In this document: one piece after another, positions 49,601-60,800 of the stretch | Layout of the letters: every line of letters starts with the position of its first letter | Position numbering within the stretch: the stretch's first letter is position 1 | NCBI RefSeq assembly: GCF_025370935.1 | Contig: NC_133476.1 | Location: 11,725,411 to 11,789,410 of the forward strand | DNA: 64,000 bases | Direction of reading: 5' to 3' | DNA from: Choristoneura fumiferana | Taxonomy: Eukaryota; Arthropoda; Insecta; Lepidoptera; Tortricidae | The notes under the pieces: model-generated | Told to the model about the DNA's origin: nothing | The model's input: the letters and a program-made list of their open reading frames with translations, nothing else | The model's database searches: none | Program-made: the position numbers and the translations under genes

Positions 49601-52600
49601 ATTAGTACTTAACTAACTTTTATTGTTAAATGAGAGAGTCTACAACTATTGTTTTTGATTAAATTATTTCTAAACTTCTAGAATTTAATAACTGACTTTT
49701 AATCTAAAAATAAGTCTTAAGGTTATGGTTGCTTATGTAAATAAAATTGGTATTTCGTTCAAAATAAAAGTGAAGACATGTTTGAAGCACATTACTTTGT
49801 AAGTATGTATAATACAACATATATTTTATGTTATGCCCAGCCGGTTGCACTAGAAATGAAGATTGTCTCTTGACTGAGGCTTGTATAAATAATGCATGCC
49901 AGCACCCATGTGCTATACACAACCCATGCGCACCAAAAGCTGTTTGTATAAACACAAACCACGGCTCAGACTGCAGCTGCGCTGAAGGATATCAAGGGAA
50001 TGGATATGTTGGATGTGTACCAGGTAATCAAGCTTGCTGAATAGTTTTACTGAATATGAAATTTTCTCCATTTCAACTGTACACGATCGGCTAACTTATA
50101 TGTGTTTTTAGTTATTGATTCCTCTTCCGTATGTCAATATAATGAAGACTGCCCACCAGAGCTTTTATGTGATAGATTGAACAGAGTGTGCATGAACCCT
50201 TGTTCTGTGGACAAATGCGGTGATAATGCAGAATGCATTCCGTTTAACCACGGCATTCAGTGCAAGTGTTACGCTGGATTTACTGGTAACGCTTTTTTGG
50301 AATGTTATCAAGGTAAGATTCAAAATAAGGATACGGTGTTTTTCTTTTGTTTAATTTTTTAGATAAAATTTACCTACTGGTTACATTTTGTTTCAGTGCA
50401 AGGATGTAGATCTGATAATGAGTGCGCTAACTTTGAAGCTTGCGTTAACGGCAAATGCGATTCCCCTTGTCGATGTGGCATGAATGCTATTTGCGACGTG
50501 ATAAATCATCGCGCGTCTTGTAAATGTTTACAAGGTTATAATGGTAATCCCAAGATAGGCTGTGAGCCTCCAGTAAATCCTTGTAGTCCTAATCCTTGTG
50601 GAGTCAACGCATTATGTGAAGTAGACAATGGAAATCCAATATGTTATTGTCCCAAGGGATTAACTGGCAATCCTTTCAAGAATTGTAGTAAGTTTTTCAT
50701 TTATAACTTTCTTATTGTTCATCGATAAAGATTTAATGAAAGTAACCAAGAAAGATAATTAAATTAATAAACGATTTTTTTCAGTACCAGAAGGCAACGA
50801 ATGTGAACCAAATCCATGCGGACAAAACTCCGGCTGTCGCTTAATAGATAACAAACCAGCTTGTTTTTGTCTTCCAAATTATGAAGGAAATCCTCCGAGA
50901 CAAATATGTAGACTACCAAGTAATCCGTGTAACCCTTCACCATGTGGACCGAACACACAATGCACAGTTTTATCAAACGGGTTCTCCAAGTGCACATGTT
51001 TACAAGGTTTCGTTGAAAGTCCCAACACTGTTAGAGGGTGCATTGAGGCTCGCAATCCTTGTGAACCTAACACATGTGGCACAGGCGCTCGTTGTGATCC
51101 TAACCGAGTACCTGCTTGTTACTGCCCTGAAAATACAATTGGGAATCCCTACAAATCTTGTGCTCCTCAAGGATATTTACCACCTGCTACTTTATGTGAA
51201 CCAAACCCTTGTGGCCACAATGCTGACTGTTATGTAAGCAGCAATAGAGAAATGTGTTTCTGTAAAAATGGTTTTACTGGGGATCCTTACGTCGGTTGTC
51301 AACTTCAACAAAACCCTTGTACTCCATCTCCATGCGGTCCGCAAGCTGTCTGCAGTGTTAACTACGAAGGTCAAGCTTTGTGTGCATGCCCAGAAGGCAG
51401 CACCGGTAATCCCCATGGGAACGAGGGCTGTCTTTCTCGAGAATGTGAAGTAGACGATGAATGCAGTCTAGATACAGCATGCATTGGCTATACGTGTCGA
51501 GACCCTTGCCCCGGAGCTTGTGGCTTAAATACTAAATGTCATATAGAATCTCACCGGCCAGTGTGCGTTTGCGAAGATGGATTAATTGGCAATCCTTTAA
51601 TTTGTTGCCTTCCTCCTGAATCTCCAAAATCAATATCACCGTGTAGTAAGAAACGTTGCGGTATTAATGCAATCTGCCAGGATGTAGGAAATACAGCTCG
51701 ATGCTATTGCCCAATTGACTTCATTGGCGATCCTAATATTGAATGTAAACCAGAATGTGAAATGAATTCAGATTGCCCATCAAATGAAGCTTGTGTCAAT
51801 AATAAATGTATAGATCCATGTACAACTAAAAATATTTGTGGAATTAATGCAGTTTGTTTATGTTCGGATCATACGGTTTCATGTCTTTGCTCAGATGGAT
51901 ATATAGGAGATCCATTGGTGCAATGTATATATCGACGTAAGTGAATTTCGTATACTATAAAAGTTAATCTATGTACGTGTTAATTCCATGTAAAGTTAAC
52001 GATTTCTATTTCTATTTCAGCTATTATAATTCCATCAGATAACTCTACTTCGCAACCCTGTGTCCCAAATCCTTGCGACCCCAATGCCTCATGCGATACA
52101 TATGGAAATCAATTTGCTATTTGCGATGTTTGTCTGGGACCAAATGCGGCAAGCAATCCATCGTGTAGGCCAGAATGTGTCATTAACTCAGATTGCGGTT
52201 TTGACAAAGCGTGCTTAAATAATAAGTGTATTAATCCCTGTCCTGGATCATGTGGTATGAACGCTGAATGCACAGTTTATCGCCATGATCCAATATGCCG
52301 ATGCATAAAGGATTTCGAAGGAAACCCCTATGAATATTGTAAAACTACAACGAAACGTAAGTGTTTTTGAAACAATAGCATAAATAAATAATTGTCACCA
52401 TCAAGCGTTGGACTTGCCTGGCATTGGCAGCTGAGTTTTGAAAAAAAAAAGTTCTTGTTCATTTTGAGCCTCAGATGCAATTTTTATTACGGAACGACAG
52501 CAAATTTAATAATAACCTCCTAAATGTAAGTGATTTAAACTGTGTTTCTTCTTTCAGCTACAGCCGTCGAAAATTGTGACAACATTCAATGCGGTGCTAA

Positions 52601-55600
52601 TGCCATTTGTCAAGATCATGGTGGTGAGCTGAGATGCGAATGCTTACCAAACTTTTACGGCAACCCTCAACTATCTTGTCGACCACAATGTGTCGTCAAT
52701 AGCGATTGTGCTTCTCATTTAGCTTGCCTTAATAATAGATGCGAAAATCCATGCAAAGATGTATGTGGCATTGGAGCACAATGTGAGACAGTTAATCACC
52801 ATGCTGTGTGCTACTGCGCGCCTAGTGAGACAGGTGATCCCTACATTAGATGTCAGCCTATTACTGTACCTCCGCCACTACATCATGTGTGTGACCCGTC
52901 ACCCTGCGGCCCGTATAGCCGCTGCCTTGTGTCGACAACAGGCTTTCCAGTTTGCTCATGTTTACCGGGTTACAAAGGAGTTGCGCCGATGTGCCAGCCA
53001 GAATGTGTCAGTAACTCAGATTGTCAACAAACAGACACGTGTGTTAATCAGAAGTGCGTCAATCCGTGCCTAGGAAGTTGTGGGATGGGGGCAGATTGTA
53101 TTGTCGTCAATCACAATCCCATATGCTCTTGTGGTCGCGGTAAAACTGGCGATCCATTTGTTGCTTGTAGTGATACTGACCGAAGCGATAGCCAGCTACC
53201 TCAGAATCCTTGTGTACCCTCACCTTGTGGACCCAACTCAATATGCGAAATCAAATCTAATCATCCTGTGTGTTCTTGCGGGTTTAATTATGTTGGTAAG
53301 CCTCCCTACTGTAGACCAGAATGTGTTATCAGCCAGGAATGTCCACCGAATCAAGCTTGCATTAATGAAAAATGCTCAGATCCTTGTATCGGTGCTTGTG
53401 GAAATAATGCTAAATGTGATGTTATCACTCATACTCCTTTATGCAGTTGCTTGGAAGGATTTAGAGGAGATGCATTTATCGGATGTGTTGTGGCCAAGCA
53501 AGAACCACCGACGCCATGTAATCCTTCACCGTGCGGCGAAAATACAATATGCACAGTAGTAAATGATGTAGCTCGTTGTTCATGTATACCGCCGAATATC
53601 GGAAATCCTTACGCAGGCGGTTGTCGTCCAGAGTGCACAATAAATCCAGATTGTCCCAACAATTTAGCATGTTTATCAAACCACTGCCGAGATCCATGCA
53701 GAGATTTGTGTGGATTGAACGCTGAATGCACTGTCACCAATCATGTTCCAGTGTGCACTTGCTTCAACAATTATGAGGGCGATCCGTTTTCATCATGTCG
53801 TCCAATTACGGCTAAACGTAAGTTTTTAATTAATATGTATTGGTCTGCTATGCTATGCTGATCTAATAAAAAACAATGTATATATCTTAATACAATATGT
53901 AATTAATTATATATATATGTATGTTATAATCGTTTTTTAATTGTATATTTGTATATTTATATAATTATATTTTTATGTTTGTTTTCGTCACATATAATAG
54001 CCTGTTTGTATCTGTTTAATCCCCATTTAGCCTCTCGAGATCTCTTACTAAATATAGCGGAATGTTTGTCTATAAGATATCGCTTTTATTTTTGCGATAA
54101 GACCGCGTACTATGTATCTGGTTTTTATTTTTCATTTTGTTACTCATTTTATTAATTTGTGATTTAAATACTAAAATTTAACGTAGAATATTTTTATTGT
54201 ACCTATTGGATAACATTAATTATGTTATTTTTCAGCAACGCCTATAAATCCATGCGACCCAACGCCATGCGGCCCGAACAGCGAGTGCCACGTGGTGAAT
54301 CAGCGAGCCGCGTGTTCATGCCGTGCTGGTTATTTGGGAGCTCCTCCCGGGTGCCGTCCGGAATGCTCTGTCAACTCCGACTGTCCGTCCACTAGAGCCT
54401 GTATAAACCAAAAATGCAAGGACCCTTGCGTTCATAGTTGCGGTCTTGATGCCCGTTGTCATGTCGTCGGACATAACCCGATTTGTACTTGTCCTGAAAA
54501 TTTGCCTGAAGGAGATCCGTTCATTAGGTGCTACTGGAAAGGTAAGCCAACACCATACTATTTCGATACTGATCTGGAGACCATGTTGCTATATACTCGT
54601 AATACAATTTTATATAATATAAATTACTTTATAATTCAATTTAATTAAATGGCGACGAAGTAGGTAGGTAAATACGAGTAGATACACTCACAAGCAAAAA
54701 TAAAGGGTCGGTTACTAAAATCGCAATAGGTCCTAAACTATTAAAGATATTTTCTTGATTTAAAAAGTACATTGAAGCTAATTTAATTAAGTACGCATGA
54801 GTTAACATAAAGAATAAAAGTACATTGTGTCTTTTAAAGGCGGTACACTCCGTGAGCTCTTAAAAAAAACCTTCGGATTTTAGAAGCATGCTTCGGGTAT
54901 AGACGAAGACACGGGATTGTGATATGCTGTTCTGTTCTGTTATAAACTTGTAAAACTTTTCAAAGTTACCGTAAAAAGTTATGTCACGAATAACCATCAG
55001 TACAAAATAAACCTTACGGTAATTAAATTAAGCTTCTTTATCTTTTTCTAAGCCGTGCTGGCCTAGTGGATTGGGGAAGCCGTGGTGGCCTAGTGGATTG
55101 ACCTATCGCCTCTCAAGCAGAGGGTCGTGGGTTCGAACCCCCGGCTGGCACCTATGAGTTTTTCGAAATTCATGTGCGGAATTACATTTGACATTTACCA
55201 CGAGCTTTGCGGTGAAGGAAAAACATCGTGAGGAAACCTACACAAACCTGTGAAGCGATTCAATGGTGCGTGTGGAGTTCCCAATCCGCACTGAGCCCGC
55301 GTGGGAACTATGGCCCAAGCCCTCTTGTTCTGAGAGGAGGCCTGTGCCCAGCAGTGGGACGTATAAAGGCTGGGATGATGATCTTTTTCTAATTTTAACA
55401 TTATTATATTATGGCTTTTTGTCATGATACAAATAAAACAAAATCAGCATTTTCGAATTCTTCCATCGTTAATTTAAATAGAAAGCACCCGAACTTAACA
55501 CACTACTTTTATTTGGAAGTATATAGAGCTGTTGTTGTACTATATCTACTTCTCTTGGGTACCTATGTCAATTTTTTTTTGGTCTGCTTTGGTTTAATAT

Positions 55601-57849
55601 TTTCTTAATGCACTTTACGAAATCCCCGTTGCTTCTATAACTCGGTCTTGAACCTTATTAAAATATTTACGATCAACACTTTTCTTAAAACTTTCAGCTT
55701 CTTTACAAAATATTTATATACTTAAATAAACAATTTCCCGTTATTGGCTATTTACAGAAATACCCTGTTTACTTCTAAGTTGACTCGCCTCGAATATAAA
55801 TTTCCGAAAAATAAGTGGTTTTAACTGCTTTATATAAATCAATGAAAACACAACGAGTGCACTCTTCGCGTGATGGATTGCTACTAAGTCAAAAAGGCAA
55901 TTGTCATTTTCTACTAACGAATTCTTCCGATTTGCCCCGAAACCTGAAGGCAGCTGCTGCTGCTTCACAGCAGGATTAGCGAGCAAGATGGTGGTAGCAA
56001 TCCGGGAGGACCTTGCACTAGGTCCTACCACCTGCAAATTTGCGAGCAAAATTGTATATTTGTAAAAGAAAAACTCTTGCAAAAATTACCGAAGCATAAG
56101 CCTTCTCAGCGTTGTCAACAAACTGTATGCTAAGGTGATCATTGAAAGAGTTATGACAGAAACAGATGAAAGAATATGGGATGTACAAGCGGGATTAAAA
56201 AGTGATGAGGAATGAACTGTGGTCAGCGTTATCTGCGCATGGGGTGAGCAGTGGTCTGATTCGAGCACTGAAGTATCTCTATGAGGACTCCAGTGCTTGT
56301 GTTAGAATGAACGGAGCATATACTGAATGGTTTAACGTTCAAAAAGGTGTTAGACAGAGATGTGTAGTGTCTCCATGGCTGTTCAACCTATTCATGGATA
56401 ATTCTTTGACGGATCTGAAAGATAGTGATTGTGGACTGAGAATGAATGAGTTACTTATCAACTACTTTCTTTACGCCGATGATCAAGTATTACTTGCATC
56501 GTCGGCTGAGGATTTGCAAGGGATGGTAACTGTTATGAATGATGCTTTGGAGAGACAGCGAATGAAAGTGAACATAAAAAAGACGAAAGTATGGTATTGT
56601 ATTGTAAAACTCTTTATTGTACATTAAGTTATGGTATTTGAAAAGGAAGAGAACGTAATGGAAGTGTGTGTCCGGATTGGTGAAGAAAACTTGGAGCAAG
56701 TGAATGAATTTGTGTACCTGGGATCGATATTTACTAGGGATGGAAAGTGTGAAAGTGATATTGAAAGAATTGGAGCGACGACCTGGTTAAGATCGCGGGA
56801 TCGCGGTGGATGCGAAAAGCACAAGACCGGTCTGAGTGGAGAGCCTTGGAGGAGGCCTATGTCCAGCTGTGGACGTCTTTCGGCTGACATGATGATGATG
56901 ATGATATTGAAAGGAGAGTAAAGGCTGGTAACACAGTGAATGGAGCGTTGCACACCTTTATGAATAGTCAGAAAATCTCCAAAAAAGCTCGTCTAGCTGG
57001 CTGTGCATAGAGGGGTGCTAGTACCAATACTCATGTATGGAAGTGAAATTTGGGCAGGAAAGGCATCAGAGTATAATAAATGCGGTAGAAATGTGAGCGT
57101 TAACAAGTATGTTAGGTGTGAAATTGAGTGACAGAATTAGAAATAGTGCGATAAGGGAACGCTGTGGTGTAAATGAAGGTATAGTCAGACAGATAGAGAA
57201 AGGGATGCTTGGATGGTTTGGGCATGTTGAGAGAATGAATGAAAACAGATTGACTAGGGAGATCTATAAGACGAGCGTAAATGGGGACGTTGGAAGAGGA
57301 GGCGACGAACGTACCACGATCAAATCGAGGACGTTTTGAAGAAAGGTCGGGTCAGGAGTACTCTAAACCGACGTGCATGCATGAAGAGATTGACACAGCA
57401 GCACAGCAGTATTTATACAAAAGGGCAGATTTTATATAACTAATAAATTTTATCTTATAGCTAAATATCACAATCACATTAAACTGACTTACTTTTATGA
57501 AATTCTTAATCAATTAATATTACATCATGTCCCTTTTATCTGTCGTGCTTCGGAGGTTTATGTATGTAAGTTTCCTCACGATGTTTTCTTTCACCGTAAA
57601 GCTCGTGGTAAATTCCAAATGTAATTTCGCAAATGAATTTCGTAAACTCAGGGGTGCCAGCCGAGGTTTGAACCCACGATCCTCTGCTTGAGAGGCCATA
57701 GGTCAAACCACTGGGCCACTACGGTTTCTTTGGGAATTTATTCAGGTATTCCATATTAATTTGTTGATTCCATGATAATTATTACAAACGTTACTCGGTA
57801 GTTTGCTATACTTTTGTACTTTTTGCCACGTAGACAGCCGGTCCGTATA

Positions 57850-57890
<41 letters not shown>

Positions 57891-60800
57891 CAACCGTTCC
57901 AACCGTTGAACACTTTGTCACGTTGACTGACTACCCATTCCCGGAATGAAAAGATGAAACCATCTCGATTATTAATGACATAAAATTAAAGATGGCAAAT
58001 ATTGGGACAATGACGAGGTGAAGAGCGTATGTACGAGTGTACCTATCATACGATTACCTTCAGATATAAAATGGTTCCACTAAGGGAAGACCAGCGTACC
58101 ACTGCTGAGTTGGAACCATTTCGTTTCAATTTGTCTCTGTTACAGATTACTTTAAATGTCAAGAATAAATGCTTTTTTTTCTTCATAACATAAATGATAA
58201 ATCGGTAGTATCTTCTAAATGTATGCAAATAAATTTAATGGCCAATGTAACATCTTCGTAAATTTTTATAATTATGGGAAGATGTATTAAATCCATATTT
58301 TTTTCTTTAAAGGTCCTCCAGAAGTGCCAACGCCTGATAATCCGAATCCGTGTCTGCCTTCTCCTTGTGGGCCTCATTCAACGTGCGCCAGTGAGAGCGG
58401 TCGAGCAGTGTGCGCCTGCGAACCAGGCACGTTGGGCGCTCCTCCTTCATGCCGCCCACAATGTGTCATCAACCAAGACTGTCCCCTGTCCCTCGCATGT
58501 CTCGCTGGTTCATGTGTCAACCCCTGTATTGGATCTTGCGGTTTCAACGCCCGATGTGTGGTGCAGAATCATCAGCCGATTTGTTCGTGTGATGAGGGAT
58601 ATTCCGGTGACCCATTCGCCGGTTGCAATTTCGACGAAGGTGAGTAGTTCCCTTAATTGGATAGTATTTCGTAAAATTAAGTAGCATTTTGTGACCATCT
58701 TCGTTCTTTTGCATGTTGTTTTGGTGTATTATATATTGCATGTTTTGTATCAACATCATTTCAGCTCCAAAAGAAATACCACGTCATCCTTGCAACCCTT
58801 CGCCATGTGGTCCCAACGCCATTTGTCGTGAAAAGAATGGTGCTGGTTCTTGTACTTGTGTAAACGAATATTACGGTGATCCGTACCTTGGATGTCGTCC
58901 AGAATGTGTTATGAATACTGATTGCGCCACAGATAGAGCCTGTTTTAATAATAAGTGCGTGGACCCCTGTCCTGGAACATGTGGTCAAAACGCTGAATGT
59001 AGAGTGGCCAACCATGCACCTTCATGCTACTGCTTACCTGGATTTAATGGAAATCCTCTTCATGCATGTTCTCCTGTTCCGAGTAAGATTTTCTTTCTTT
59101 TCTCTTTTTTTATTCTTGACTTTATTGGTTGCTATATTTACTATTTTTCTTTATTTTACTTTTCCTTTAGTTCTACCAGTAGTGCCTGCGGATCCATGCC
59201 ACCCTTCACCTTGTGGTCCTTACAGTACTTGTCGTACGTTTAATGGACATGCTGTTTGTACATGTCTTGACAAATGTATCGGCTCTCCACCTAATTGTCG
59301 ACCTGAATGTATTGCTACATCAGACTGTCGACCAAATAAAGCGTGTTTAAATCAAAAATGTCAAGACCCGTGCCCCGGAATGTGTGGTATCAACGCACAG
59401 TGTCAAGTAGTAAACCATAATCCAATATGTAGTTGCTTGACCGGTTTTACTGGCGATCCTTTCACGAGGTGTTATATCGAAGAAAGTGAGTATTTTTAGG
59501 TGTTTACTGTTTATGTACCTTTTATTGCTATGTCAAATTCTGTAGTAGAAGTTACTGACTACTTTATATATTTCACCAGGACCACCTATGCCATCAGTAA
59601 ATCCATGTATTCCAAATCCATGCGGTCCTCATTCACAATGTAAGGAGATCAATAGCCTACCTGTGTGCTCTTGTTCGAACGATTACGTAGGTCGACCTCC
59701 AAATTGTCGGCCAGAATGTGTAATAGATGTAGAATGCCCAGGAAACTTAGCTTGCATTTCCGAAAAATGTAGTGATCCTTGTCCAGGATCCTGTGGCTTG
59801 CACGCTACGTGTACTGTTGTGAAACACGTACCCGTATGCTTTTGTGAGGAAGGTTACACAGGGGATCCATTTTCAGGGTGCACATTTAAACCGAGTAAGT
59901 TCCTTTGAAGTTGTAAATTGATTACTTAACCACGTAGGTATTTATTCTCAATTTCTCAACACATTAAAACTTAATTATGTTCTAGATATTGAACCACAAG
60001 TTGTGAGTCCATGTTCTCGTTCCCCGTGTGGAGTAAACGCTATCTGTAAGGAAAGACATGGAGTAGGATCTTGCTCATGTCTTCCGGAATATTACGGCGA
60101 TCCTTACGTTGAATGTAGACCTGAGTGTGTATTAAACTCCGATTGTCCGAAAGATAGAGCTTGTTTCAACAATAAATGCAAGGATCCTTGTCCAGGAGTA
60201 TGTGGCATGAATGCTGAATGTCGTGTAAACAATCATGCTCCTTCTTGCGCATGTTTACCAGGATATGAAGGAAATCCATTTTCAACATGTTACATAGGTA
60301 CGATAATTAAACATTGACGTAATAATTGATTCTCCATGCGAAGTAAAGTAAGAATAAAACACATTTTCTCTTTTAGGAATGAAAGAACCGGTCGATCCGT
60401 GTTCACCTTCCCCATGCGGGCCATATAGTGTGTGTCGTGTTAATGGTGGTCATGCAATATGTTCTTGCCAAGAGGAATATTTAGGATCACCGCCTTCTTG
60501 TCGCCCTGAATGTATGGTCAGCAGCGAATGTATGCCAAATAAAGCATGTATAAATCAAAGATGCGCTGATCCCTGTGTTGGAGCTTGCGGCGTTACTGCG
60601 AAGTGTATTGTCGTTAATCACAATGCATTATGCAGTTGTCCTCAAGGTTATATCGGTGACCCATTTGCACAGTGCATGGAAGCACCAAGTGAGAATATTG
60701 ACATATTTCTATTAACACTCTAATGACGACTAACTTAAAGATAGATTTATTGGATACTTACCTAAATTTTAACAAATACAAACAGCTCATACATATTAAA

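Larger units (their letters stand above)
55980..57460 (+). mobile_element. defective non-LTR retrotransposon with reverse transcriptase fragments
   Basis: Frames read LLSVVNKLYAKVIIERV (about 56100), then MRNELWSALSAHGVSSG ... VQKGVRQRCVVSPWLFNLF ... YADDQVLLA (catalytic Tyr-Ala-Asp-Asp) at 56202-56590. It continues after an insertion as NEFVYLGSIFTRDGKCESDI and, further on, RWFGHVERMNE-like sequence at 57109-57339. The stretch between QAGLK and MRNELW, which should contain motif A, is deleted. Frameshifts and two nested insertions confirm that it is inactive. The clade is uncertain. Confidence 0.85.

Noticed and set aside
55078..55150. tRNA gene with GGTTCGAACCCC
   Set aside because: Same reasoning: it is a SINE head, with three further copies at 34926, 41818 and 57560 sharing the non-tRNA body.
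56202..57339. Host gene with reverse-transcriptase similarity
   Set aside because: Motif A is deleted, the frame is broken by insertions, and the order of motifs is that of a non-LTR retrotransposon.
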